Below, piece after piece: positions 34,809 through 42,626 of a stretch of 64,000 nucleotides of DNA. The position numbers and the translations under genes are program-made. The stretch covers positions 4,402,001 through 4,466,000 of the forward strand of contig NZ_CP031030.1 in assembly GCF_003711225.1 (NCBI RefSeq), in the 5' to 3' direction. The notes under the pieces were generated by a model. The model saw only the letters and a program-made list of their open reading frames with translations, was not told the origin of the DNA and ran no database searches. The DNA is from Runella sp. SP2 (GTDB lineage: Bacteria > Bacteroidota > Bacteroidia > Cytophagales > Spirosomataceae). Numbering within the stretch: position 1 is the stretch's first letter; each line of letters begins with the position of its first letter.

Positions 34809-35081
34809 ATGAATGCAAAAGACATTTACAAAATGACCGACGAAGAACTATTAGCCGAGAAACAAAAACTGAAAAATTCCAAAATTTTTCATGCTTTATT
34901 TATTGGTTTTCTTGCAGGAATACTAATAGTCGGCCTTGTTTCGTGGAGCTTGTCTTCAAAGAAGAATTTTGGATTCTTAATTCCAATGTTGATTCCAGTT
35001 ATTCTCATTTATAAGCAGCTAAAGAAACCAAACACCAACAAGGAATTAGAAGATTTACTAAAAAAACGTGGCTTAGACTGA
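34809..35081 (+). CDS. Small two-helix membrane protein, unknown
   Basis: 90 residues. A short charged N-terminal helix (DIYKMTDEELLAEKQKLKN) is followed by two hydrophobic segments (about 28-47 and 53-67) and a Lys-rich tail. Similar small membrane proteins occur in Bacteroidota, but no function is known to me. A TAAATTTG box lies at 34706-34713. First gene of the accessory stretch. Confidence 0.72.
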   Translation: MNAKDIYKMTDEELLAEKQKLKNSKIFHALFIGFLAGILIVGLVSWSLSSKKNFGFLIPMLIPVILIYKQLKKPNTNKELEDLLKKRGLD

Positions 35082-35089
35082 TAGCTATA

Positions 35090-35192
35090 TGGTGCGAGCG
35101 TTCCCGCTCGCGCTATCGGCGGTTTCGCAGATACCCCTAATTTGTATAGATCGAAACTACTTACAGTTAGAGTTTCGTATATTTAGGAGTAA
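35090..35192. repeat. Dispersed GTGCGAGC element, short copy
   Basis: Starts GGTGCGAGCGTTCCCGCTCG and continues GCGCTATCGGCGGTTTCGC ... CTTACAGTTAGAGTTTCG. It is related to copies at 37757 and 40404 but lacks their central 100 bases or so. Confidence 0.75.
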
Positions 35193-35214
35193 GCAGCAAT
35201 TTTAGACGGACCAT

Positions 35215-35706
35215 ATGTGGACACATAAAAACACTTTCGCTATTGGTGGACTTGAAAATATTGGGTATGCACCTGGACAAGATTTTTTAATCGTTTTATC
35301 AAGCCAAGGACAAGGGATTTTTAATTGCAAAACAGGAGAAAAAGTTGCAAGACAATATGACGATTCTGACTCGTGGGAGAAATTCAATGAGTCAACGAAT
35401 TCAATTGTAGGTTTTGACGTTTTAGAGAATGTAGAAATTAATACTTGTGGACTTTACGGAGAAGACAATTTATCAAAGACAACACAAGACGGCTGGGCAT
35501 TAACCGTTTCCGAACCCGAACCTGACGACAAGCCCTTCGAAAAATATTTGGTTAAAAGGATTTATCTACAATCGGCTGACAAAAAAGAAAAAATATTTGT
35601 TGGAAAAGACGGCGCTTGCGAGTTACGAGCTTTTGGTTTTTCAGACACAGGTGATACGTTCGTAATTGCTCTAAGTTGCGACTTGACAATTTATAGCAGG
35701 ACATAA
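35215..35706 (+). CDS. Hypothetical accessory protein
   Basis: 163 residues, acidic, no signal peptide and no membrane segment. Beta-rich pattern with possible WD-like segments (NTFAIGGLENIGYAPGQD, GFSDTGDTFVIALSCDL). I do not recognise the family. Its low G+C, small size and position between a dispersed repeat and a long palindrome, next to a SUKH-domain gene, suggest an accessory cassette, possibly an immunity-type gene. Confidence 0.68.
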   Translation: MWTHKNTFAIGGLENIGYAPGQDFLIVLSSQGQGIFNCKTGEKVARQYDDSDSWEKFNESTNSIVGFDVLENVEINTCGLYGEDNLSKTTQDGWALTVSEPEPDDKPFEKYLVKRIYLQSADKKEKIFVGKDGACELRAFGFSDTGDTFVIALSCDLTIYSRT

Positions 35707-35721
35707 ATGCTACGACAAAAA

Positions 35722-35866
35722 ACTGCTGCTTACATGGGTTTTGTGTTATGGAGGGCTGACGAACAAAGGCTTATCTTTAGTTTTTCAATTTGGCTTTGGG
35801 TCATGGGCTGGGCTGACGTTCCCTGATTTCCACCACAACACAAAGCCCTAAACGTCAGTGAGCAGT
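35722..35866. repeat. Long imperfect palindrome (attC-like) between accessory genes
   Basis: GGGTTTTGTGTTATGG (35736-35751) pairs with CCACAACACAAAGCCC (35833-35848), 14 of 16 positions. Outer arms are ACTGCT and AGCAGT. A direct repeat GGGCTGACG lies inside. It starts soon after one plus-strand gene and ends before the next, like a cassette recombination site. Confidence 0.5.
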
Positions 35867-35903
35867 CAAAAAAGACAACCTAATATAAAAACAGTGTATC
35901 AAA

Positions 35904-36731
35904 ATGGCAGCAAAAGACATGAAGACAATCTGGCAAGTTCCCAAATATTTACCCTACGTTCAACCAAATTTAACTGACGAAATTATCAAAGAAGCTGAGA
36001 AAAAAATTGGATATAAACTCCCCAATGAATATTTAGAGCTTTTAACAATCCAAAATGGTGGATACATTAGATACACAATTAAAGACACACTGCACTCTCA
36101 AATTTCAGGTATTGGACCTTACTATCCTTCCATTACCGCCTTTGAATGGCTGAAAGAGTATGAAGGACTTAGTTTTGAAGTTGACGCACTATTTCCTTTT
36201 GATGGAGATGGGCATTGGAATATTTGTCTAGACTATCGTCAAAATAAAGATGAACCAGAAATAACTTATATTGACACAGAAATTGATTTTGAAAAGCCAA
36301 TTGCTAGAAATTTCAAGGAGTATATTGATAAGCTAATCATTGAGACTGAAAATCAATTTGTAATCGAGACAAATGCCCCTATAACAGAAACTTTAAAATT
36401 CATTTCTATCTCAATAAATAACGACTTTGGACAACCTGACTTATTTGCACATGGTTATCCAATTTACAGTAACAAATTCAATGACAATTGGATTTGGGTT
36501 AGTCCTAATAAAGTACCAAATGGTTTTATTAGGCAAGGTGAAGACAGGTATGAAGAGCTAAAAGGACAAATGGAAATTCAATCGGTACAATTTCCAGAAA
36601 TTGATAAAGATTTTTTATTGATTACATTTTCAGGAAATGAACAAGCAGAAGAATTAACAACCTTGTTCAGGAATAATGGATTAACAATACGTGAATTAAG
36701 TGCGTACTTAAACAAAAGCTCGAACCGCTAA
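35904..36731 (+). CDS. SUKH (SMI1/KNR4) domain protein
   Basis: 275 residues. The N-terminal 150 residues show the SUKH-1 pattern: EIIKEAEKKIGYKLPNEYL, LLTIQNGGYIRY and FPFDGDGHWNICLDYR. SUKH proteins are common immunity proteins against contact-dependent or polymorphic toxins, and some have other roles. The C-terminal 120 residues (from about 155) form a second domain that I do not recognise. No toxin gene is adjacent, which fits an orphan immunity gene in a cassette-like setting. Confidence 0.82.
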   Translation: MAAKDMKTIWQVPKYLPYVQPNLTDEIIKEAEKKIGYKLPNEYLELLTIQNGGYIRYTIKDTLHSQISGIGPYYPSITAFEWLKEYEGLSFEVDALFPFDGDGHWNICLDYRQNKDEPEITYIDTEIDFEKPIARNFKEYIDKLIIETENQFVIETNAPITETLKFISISINNDFGQPDLFAHGYPIYSNKFNDNWIWVSPNKVPNGFIRQGEDRYEELKGQMEIQSVQFPEIDKDFLLITFSGNEQAEELTTLFRNNGLTIRELSAYLNKSSNR

Positions 36732-36800
36732 CATCATAATCGCAATAGTGGCACTAACAGTTGTAAACCCTACATTTATGCTTCTATCAAACGTTTACAC

Positions 36801-36816
36801 CCCGAAAGCTTTCGGG
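36801..36816. repeat. Perfect 16-bp palindrome
   Basis: CCCGAAAGCTTTCGGG in the 155-bp gap between the SUKH and PhyH genes. The gap ends with a GTTATGTGGCAGCC stretch similar to the ends of the other cassette-like palindromes. Confidence 0.6.
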
Positions 36817-36886
36817 ACACAAATGCCCCACCATAGCTAATAAGTAAACCGTTATGTGGCAGCCTAAAAGACGACACCGATAAAAA

Positions 36887-37603
36887 ATGACAGTAAACGA
36901 AAGACACAAAATTAGCCTTACAGAAAATGGTTTTACGATTATTGAAAATATCTATTCTGATAAGGAAATAGAACAAATTTTGTTGATTATTGATCAAGCC
37001 GACAATGATAAAGAAACATTTAAAAAGTCAGCTGACATTTTTGCAATTAGGCAGTTTCTAAAAGAAATTCCTGAGACACAAAAATTGGTGTTTAACGACA
37101 ATCTAAAGAGCATAGTTAGACAACTTTTTGGGGACAACTACTTTGTAGTTAAGAGTATTTATTTTGATAAACCAGAAACTTCAAATTGGTATGTTCCTTA
37201 CCACCAAGACTTGACAATTTCAGTTGACAAAAAAATAAAACTTGCAAACTTTGGTCCTTGGACAACAAAGCAAAATCAATTTGCTGTTCAACCACCAATT
37301 GACATTTTGGAGAATATTTATACAATCAGAATTCACCTTGACGACACAGACGAAAATAACGGTGCATTAAGAGTAATTCCAAAATCACATTCCAAGAAAA
37401 TTTATAGACCTGAAACAATTGACTGGACGACAGAAACTGAAACTACTTGCAACGTGAGTAAAGGCGGAATTATGATAATGAAACCTCTAATTTTGCACAG
37501 TTCAAGTAGGACAACAAACAATAAAAAAAGACGAGTAATACATATTGAATTTTCAAATCAAGAATTACCAACAGAATTAAAATGGGCAGAACGACTGAAC
37601 TGA
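36887..37603 (+). CDS. Phytanoyl-CoA dioxygenase (PhyH) family protein
   Basis: 238 residues, Fe(II)/2-oxoglutarate-dependent oxygenase fold. The metal-binding HxD is visible in VPYHQDLTI. The distal His and 2-oxoglutarate-binding Arg are expected in LILHSSSRTTNNKKRRVIH. The middle segment IRIHLDDTDENNGALRVIP is the family signature. It should hydroxylate a small molecule; the substrate cannot be told from sequence. It lies in the accessory stretch and is A/T-rich. Confidence 0.9.
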   Translation: MTVNERHKISLTENGFTIIENIYSDKEIEQILLIIDQADNDKETFKKSADIFAIRQFLKEIPETQKLVFNDNLKSIVRQLFGDNYFVVKSIYFDKPETSNWYVPYHQDLTISVDKKIKLANFGPWTTKQNQFAVQPPIDILENIYTIRIHLDDTDENNGALRVIPKSHSKKIYRPETIDWTTETETTCNVSKGGIMIMKPLILHSSSRTTNNKKRRVIHIEFSNQELPTELKWAERLN

Positions 37604-37619
37604 GAAAAGAAAGCTGACT

Positions 37620-37751
37620 GCATAACATGGATTTTACGTTAGGCAGGGTGACGTGCAAACTTGCAGCTTTGTGCTTCTATTCAAATTCAGTGCTGGTTGG
37701 CAGTTCTGTGCTCCGAAACCCGCCCAAACACAAAGCCCGAAAAAGTTATGC
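37620..37751. repeat. attC-like palindrome after the PhyH gene
   Basis: Outer arms GCATAAC (37620-37626) and GTTATGC (37745-37751) are perfectly inverted. Inside, GGATTTTACGTTAGGCAGGG partly pairs with the region 37715-37740. The overall size (132 bp) and terminal arms resemble cassette recombination sites of chromosomal integrons. Confidence 0.45.
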
Positions 37752-37756
37752 TGCAC

Positions 37757-37917
37757 TTCGATGGTGCGAGCGTCCCCGCTCGTACCCCTTATTTACAGGC
37801 TTCTAAGCCTTGCCGTTACCGAAATAGGCTTGAAGCCTTGGAATAGTCAGCACAAGCAGGATGCTCGCGCTATCGGTGAATAGTCAGCACAAACGAAACG
37901 CTCGCGCTATCAGCTTT
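37757..37917. repeat. Dispersed GTGCGAGC element, long copy
   Basis: Contains TTCGATGGTGCGAGCG, an internal palindrome (CAGGCTTCTAAGCCTTG ... AGGCTTGAAGCCTTGG) and GATGCTCGCGCTATCGG. Shares long stretches with 40404-40520. The 15-mer TTCGATGGTGCGAGC also occurs alone at 34763-34777. Confidence 0.75.
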
Positions 37918-37965
37918 ACTACTTCCTCAAAAATTGTTACCTTCGCCTCATTCAATTTTTTGTTT

Positions 37966-38016
37966 ATGTATCCTTCTACATTTTCAAGCTTACTTCCTCC
38001 ACCAGTAGCCTGCTAA
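37966..38016 (+). promoter_or_regulatory. Candidate leader peptide upstream of the DMT transporter gene
   Basis: A 16-codon open frame MYPSTFSSLLPPPVAC ends at TAA 38014. It is followed at once by a small hairpin (CTGCT/AGCAG) and then a 140-base stretch before the transporter ATG. The Pro-Pro-Pro run close to the stop could stall ribosomes. Evidence is only positional. Confidence 0.3.
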
Positions 38017-38156
38017 ACTAAGCAGCCTATTTTGGTATTTGATGGCTCTTCCTTGGAAGAAGTGTCTTTTATTGCCTATTGGCAAGCCCGCTCGGTTGTT
38101 TAGTTTCTGCCCACGCACGCAGTTTTTATTGTATTCATCGCTAGACAATCTTTTTT

Positions 38157-39026
38157 ATGACTAAATACATTTTGATGGTACTGACGGGCGCTGTTAGTTA
38201 CGGCATTCTGTCTTCTTTTGTTAAATTGGCCTACGGATACGGGTATCATTCGGCCGAAATCGCGTTTTTGCAAGCTTTGCTCGGGGCGTTGCTTTTGTTA
38301 GGCGTATGGGGGGTATCGGGCAAACCCAACGCTTCTCGTTCCCAAATTCCGTTGTTGCTCGTGGCGGGGGCGGCTATTGGAGCGGCTACTTTTTTGTACT
38401 ACCTATCAGTCAAATACATTCCCGCCTCTGTCGCTATCGTCCTGTTGATGCAGTTTACATGGTTTAGTTTATTGCTCGAATGGCTATTCTTCCGCAAACG
38501 ACCTTTGCTTTCCGAAGGCATCATCACGGTTGTTATTTTAGCAGGCAGCATATTGGCGAGTGGGTTACTCTCCCAAGAGCCGTTTTTGTTGTCGTTGCGC
38601 GGAGTCTTTATTGTCCTCTGCGCCTCGGTGGTGTATGCTCTTTACATTGTCATCAACAGTCGAGCCGACAAAGCAACTTCGTGGCAAGCCAAAAGCGCCT
38701 GGATGATGATAGGCTCGGCGGTCGCGATATTTTTGATGAACTTCCACAGCCTTGTATTTGAGAATCACTTTGGCCTAGGTTTGCTCAAATGGGGCGTATT
38801 TTTAGCGTTTTTCGGTACGGTATTGCCCCCTATTCTTTTTGCTATTGGTATGCCCAAAATTGGTGCTTCGACGAGCGGTTTGGTACTTACCGCCGAGCTA
38901 CCCGTAGCGGTATTGACGGCGCATTTTTTGCTCAAAGAACCCATCAGTTTCCCGCAACTAATGGGCATCGCTCTCATGTTAGGTTCCTTGATTGCCCTGA
39001 ATCGGGTAACTCGCCAAAAGCATTAA
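38157..39026 (+). CDS. EamA/DMT-superfamily transporter
   Basis: 289 residues with about ten hydrophobic membrane segments and two EamA repeats (about 1-138 and 148-286). YGILSSFVKLAYGYG at the start and LTAELPVAVLTAHFLLKEP in the second repeat are typical. Members export or import amino acids, sugars or metabolites; the substrate here is unknown. Positive-inside charge pattern and normal length. It is preceded by a 553-bp gap holding repeats and a possible leader peptide. Confidence 0.92.
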   Translation: MTKYILMVLTGAVSYGILSSFVKLAYGYGYHSAEIAFLQALLGALLLLGVWGVSGKPNASRSQIPLLLVAGAAIGAATFLYYLSVKYIPASVAIVLLMQFTWFSLLLEWLFFRKRPLLSEGIITVVILAGSILASGLLSQEPFLLSLRGVFIVLCASVVYALYIVINSRADKATSWQAKSAWMMIGSAVAIFLMNFHSLVFENHFGLGLLKWGVFLAFFGTVLPPILFAIGMPKIGASTSGLVLTAELPVAVLTAHFLLKEPISFPQLMGIALMLGSLIALNRVTRQKH

Positions 39027-39038
39027 AGTCCCTTCCGT

Positions 39039-39090
39039 GACGTCGGAGACGCTAGTCCGTTTTCGCCCCGACGGATGTCGTCGGGGCGAA
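39039..39090. repeat. Second copy of the double-hairpin unit
   Basis: GACGTCGGAGACGC followed by arms TTCGCCCCGAC (39062-39072) and GTCGGGGCGAA (39080-39090). Similar to the unit at 34649-34704, but without a T-run after the second hairpin, so weaker as a terminator. Confidence 0.7.
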
Positions 39091-39245
39091 TGGCAGTACT
39101 TTTTGAAAGCGCTTAGGTTATGGCCTAAGTTTACTCTCATCTAGCCCCTCTGAATTCTTTTTTGTCATCTTCATTTTTAAGTTTAATTTGGCCTTACAAC
39201 CAAACCTAAAGTAGGACGAGTCAGCAATACAACGACCAACAAACA

Positions 39246-39824
39246 ATGACTGAATTAGAGAAATATATTCATACTTACTTCGGTGTTAACAAAGAAGACT
39301 TAACAAAAATCAGTGCGTTTTTCAAACCAATGACACTAAAAAAAGGAAAATTCTTTCTTAAAACGGGCAGATATTCCGACCGGCTTGGATTTGTTCAGGC
39401 TGGAATAATTAGAGAATTTGTTTTTATGGACGACAAGGAAGTAACCAAGTGGATTTCAACCAAGGGCTATTTTGTGGTGGACTTATCAAGTTTCGTCTTT
39501 CAGCAAACAGCTCGTTGGAACATTCAAGCACTGACCGACTGCGAGCTTTACGTTATTGATCGCAAAGACTATCAAAAAATTGGACAGGTAATTCCTCGCT
39601 GGACAGAATTAGAGAAACTATTCATCGCCAAATGCTTCACCGTTCTAGAAGGCAGAATTTTGCAACATCTTTCCATGACAGCCGAGGAAAGATATCATCA
39701 ACTTTTCAATTTCAATAAAGAATTGTTTAATCAAGTGCCTTTGCAGTACTTGGCATCAATGCTTGGTATAACACCCGAAACGTTGAGCAGGCTAAGAAAA
39801 AAAGCGGCTGGCTACACTTCTTGA
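39246..39824 (+). CDS. Crp/Fnr family transcription regulator
   Basis: 192 residues: cyclic-nucleotide-binding-like beta-barrel (about 20-115; FKPMTLKKGKFFLKTG, LGFVQAGIIREFVF) and a C-terminal winged helix (about 150-190; QYLASMLGITPETLSRLRKK is the recognition region). The conserved cAMP-contacting residues are not evident, as in most Bacteroidota members, so the effector is unknown. The SRPBCC gene 86 bases downstream on the same strand may be co-regulated. Confidence 0.92.
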   Translation: MTELEKYIHTYFGVNKEDLTKISAFFKPMTLKKGKFFLKTGRYSDRLGFVQAGIIREFVFMDDKEVTKWISTKGYFVVDLSSFVFQQTARWNIQALTDCELYVIDRKDYQKIGQVIPRWTELEKLFIAKCFTVLEGRILQHLSMTAEERYHQLFNFNKELFNQVPLQYLASMLGITPETLSRLRKKAAGYTS

Positions 39825-39910
39825 TATTTGTCAAGAGCAAGCCTTGATTTTGTGCTGACCTTTGTATCGTTAATTAAAACGAACGACAGTGTTCACAAAA
39901 CAATTCAAAA

Positions 39911-40345
39911 ATGAAAAGTATCAACGACAACGCGCCAGTAAAATGCAGTAAGACAATCGCTATCAATGCAAGTAGTGAAAAAGTATGGGCAGTAATGACC
40001 AATATTGACAATTGGGCAAATTGGCAAACCGATATAAGTAACCCTAAATTAAATGGAGAGTTAAAACCAGAAACAACATTTGACTGGAAAACGGGTGGGG
40101 CAAAAATTCATTCAACACTTCATACCGTTGTACCATTTAAAGCCTTCGGTTGGACAGGAAAAACATTTGGTATGTTTGCAATACATAACTGGACGTTAAC
40201 AGAAACAAAAGGGCAAACCCAAGTTTCGGTCAACGAAAGCATGGAAGGTTTCTTTGCTACGCTTTTGAAGAAGTCGTTCAACAAAAACTTAGAAAAAGGT
40301 ATGCAAAACTGGCTAAATTTATTGAAGGCAGAATGCGAAAAATAA
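39911..40345 (+). CDS. SRPBCC (START-like) family protein
   Basis: 144 residues with the polyketide-cyclase/START fold pattern: KTIAINASSEKVWAVMTNIDNWANWQ at the start, a central beta segment, and a long C-terminal helix (KNLEKGMQNWLNLLKAE). These proteins bind small hydrophobic ligands in a deep pocket. No catalytic residues can be assigned. It directly follows the Crp-family regulator. Confidence 0.88.
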   Translation: MKSINDNAPVKCSKTIAINASSEKVWAVMTNIDNWANWQTDISNPKLNGELKPETTFDWKTGGAKIHSTLHTVVPFKAFGWTGKTFGMFAIHNWTLTETKGQTQVSVNESMEGFFATLLKKSFNKNLEKGMQNWLNLLKAECEK

Positions 40346-40403
40346 GTAACAGAAACGACACATAAAATCAATTTGGTATGGATGTCGGGGCCAGTGAAGT
40401 CTG

Positions 40404-40606
40404 ATAGTGCGAGCATCCCCTCTCGTAGCTCTTATTTGCAGGCTTCTAGCCTTGCTATTGACAAATAGGCTTGAAGCTTTGGAATAACCAGCACAAGTAG
40501 GATAAGGATAGGATGCTCGCGCTATCAGCGGTTTCGCAAATACCCCCTAAATTTGTATAGATATACAAAGCTGCTTACAGTTAGAGTTTCGTATATTTGG
40601 GAATTG
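40404..40606. repeat. Dispersed GTGCGAGC element, longest copy
   Basis: Begins TAGTGCGAGCATCCCC, contains the AGGCTTCTAGCC/AGGCTTGAAGC palindrome and GATGCTCGCGCTATCAGCGG, and ends with TTACAGTTAGAGTTTCG like the copy at 35090. Lies in the gap before the DUF3667 gene. Confidence 0.78.
40592..40599 (+). promoter_or_regulatory. Bacteroidota -7 box carried by the dispersed element
   Basis: TATATTTG, a full TAnnTTTG match 60 bases before the ATG at 40659. The homologous position in the 35090 copy reads TATATTTA. Confidence 0.4.
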
Positions 40607-40658
40607 GTGTCAATCTTGACAAACCAATTAGAAATTAACAATACAATTGAGTAATTAA

Positions 40659-41381
40659 ATGAACTGCAAAAACTGTAACGCCGAAATCAATTCAAAATTT
40701 TGTCCCGATTGTGGGCAACCAGCTACCCTTAAAAGAATTGACGGGAAATACATTATTCATGAAATTGAACACGTGCTACATTTTGAACGTGGAATACTAT
40801 ACACCATAAGAGAGCTGATTACAAACCCAGGACAGAACATACGAAATTACCTATCTGAAAATAGAAGCCGACTAGTAAAACCAATAATTTTCATAATTCT
40901 CACATCTCTAATCTATTCATTAACGATTAGTATTTTTCATATTGAAGACGGGTACGTAAAGTTTGAAGGGGCAAAAGCAGAATTATCTACACATTTTAAA
41001 ATAACTAAGTGGATACAAAGCCATTATGGATACGCAAATTTAATTATGGGAGTTTTTATTGCTTTTTGGACAAAATTATTTTTTAGAAAACATAAATTAA
41101 ATTTTTTTGAAATCTTGATATTATTGTGTTTTGTGATGGGAATTGGAATGTTAATTTTTGCAGTTTTTGGCATTTTTCAGGGTTTGACACAGCTAAACGT
41201 AATGAATATTGGTGGAATGGTTGGTGTAGGTTATTGTACTTGGGCAATAGGTAACTTTTACGGAAAAACACAAATTGGCAATTACGTAAAAGCGTTCTTT
41301 GCTTACATGCTGGGAATGATAACTTTTCTCTTTTTAACAATCGCATTAGGAATTGTAATAGACATAATCTCAAAAAAGTAA
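40659..41381 (+). CDS. DUF3667 membrane protein with zinc ribbon
   Basis: 240 residues. An N-terminal zinc ribbon (C3, C6, C15, C18 in NCKNCNAEINSKFCPDCG) is followed by the DUF3667 signature (HVLHFERGILYTIRELITNPG) and about four to five transmembrane segments. Family of unknown function, frequent in Bacteroidota. Low G+C. Last gene of the accessory stretch. Confidence 0.88.
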   Translation: MNCKNCNAEINSKFCPDCGQPATLKRIDGKYIIHEIEHVLHFERGILYTIRELITNPGQNIRNYLSENRSRLVKPIIFIILTSLIYSLTISIFHIEDGYVKFEGAKAELSTHFKITKWIQSHYGYANLIMGVFIAFWTKLFFRKHKLNFFEILILLCFVMGIGMLIFAVFGIFQGLTQLNVMNIGGMVGVGYCTWAIGNFYGKTQIGNYVKAFFAYMLGMITFLFLTIALGIVIDIISKK

Positions 41382-41512
41382 AGCTTAAAAGATAAGTTTG
41401 GGCTTAACGTAGTATGGGTAATACATTCGGATAGAACAAAACTCAAGCGAGCAGCTAGCCTAGCAGTGACTGCTCTCCAACCCTTTTTATTTTATTACGA
41501 CACCAAAACAAA

Positions 41513-41540
41513 AATCGGCACTAGCATTCTAGTACCGATT
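41513..41540 (-). terminator. Terminator of the four-gene surface-protein operon
   Basis: AATCGGCACTAG pairs with CTAGTACCGATT with one mismatch. On the minus strand it is followed by TTTTGTTTTGG. It lies 28 bases after the end of the last operon gene. Confidence 0.8.
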
Positions 41541-41567
41541 CGCATTATTTACAAAAAAATTTAAAAG

Positions 41568-42557
41568 CTATCTTACAATCGTAAATGCCTTTCGGTACAG
41601 CTGCCCGTCGGCCAACTTAATGATGTAAAAGTAGGTACCATCGGGGACTTCTTTGCCTGTATCAGTACTTTTCCCTTGCCAATCGTTGCGGTAATCGGCG
41701 TTGCTATATACCACTCCTCCGTAACGATTATAAACCTCCAAACTTAGCTTAATCCCACGTTTGTTGGTAATCACAAACTTGTCGTTGATGCCGTCGGAGT
41801 TGGGTGAAAAGCCTTCGGGAATCACCAAATCAGGCTCGTCGGTAGGCGTCACGACACGGTCGGGTACGTTGGCCGTGGGATCGGTTGTTGAAGGGTTGGT
41901 AGGCGTCGTTGTTGTCGTGCCTCCTCCAACAGTGTTATTGTTGCTTGGCGGCGTGGTCGTTGTCACGTTTGGACACGCTTCCGACAGGGCTGCCAACGAG
42001 CCGTTGGAGAACTGCCCTGCGCTTACTTCCTTCAAGTCATAGCCACTGGTTGTCGTCAACACTTGCGACAAACCTGATTTGGGAAAGGTTTGGGGCGTGT
42101 ACCACGTCAACTGCGAGGTAGAAGCGGTGGTGGTGTTGACAATATCAAACTGAATCGTCGCAATCGTGGCCCAGTCCGTCGTTAGGCGTTGGGGGCTTTT
42201 TCCCGTACCTGTGTAAAACAAATTCAACGAAACCAAGCCTTTGTTTTGACCTTCAGTAGAACCGTTGAGGTTTTGGGGGCCGTATTCTTGGCCATTTTCC
42301 GCTTCGCTACTAAATCGGTATTGTTTTTTTAACACGGGGTTTTTGAGGATACGGTTATCGTAGCTAAAACGAAAGTTGGCATCTCCCATGTTAAAATTAT
42401 CGTTCATTGACACCGCGCGAACATCAACATCCACTTGGGCAATTTTGGCGTTACAGTCGATTTTACTTACTCTGAGGCGGGCATTGAACATGGTTTGGGC
42501 ATTTCCTTGGCTCCACAGCCCGACGAAGAGAAGGAATAATAAGGTTATTTTTTTCAT
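41568..42557 (-). CDS. Secreted protein with type IX (type B) C-terminal sorting domain
   Basis: 329 residues: signal peptide (MKKITLLFLLFVGLWSQGNAQ), a cohesin-like beta domain (about 22-185; NMGDANFRFSYDNRIL, ...NLNGSTEGQNKGLVSLN), a Thr/Pro-rich linker, and a gliding-motility-associated C-terminal domain (about 245-329; IPEGFSPNSDGINDKFVI, LEVYNRYGGVVYSN, VPDGTYFYIIKL). The last is the known type B signal for type IX secretion and surface attachment. Start ATG 42557 fits the signal peptide; the frame is open further upstream. Last gene of the operon and the only one with a clear sorting domain. Confidence 0.9.
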   Translation of the reverse strand: MKKITLLFLLFVGLWSQGNAQTMFNARLRVSKIDCNAKIAQVDVDVRAVSMNDNFNMGDANFRFSYDNRILKNPVLKKQYRFSSEAENGQEYGPQNLNGSTEGQNKGLVSLNLFYTGTGKSPQRLTTDWATIATIQFDIVNTTTASTSQLTWYTPQTFPKSGLSQVLTTTSGYDLKEVSAGQFSNGSLAALSEACPNVTTTTPPSNNNTVGGGTTTTTPTNPSTTDPTANVPDRVVTPTDEPDLVIPEGFSPNSDGINDKFVITNKRGIKLSLEVYNRYGGVVYSNADYRNDWQGKSTDTGKEVPDGTYFYIIKLADGQLYRKAFTIVR

Positions 42558-42626
42558 GATTCCAGTCGTTTTACGGAGAAACAACACGTTCACCCCACAA
42601 AAGCAGGGCGAACGCATTTTTCTGAA

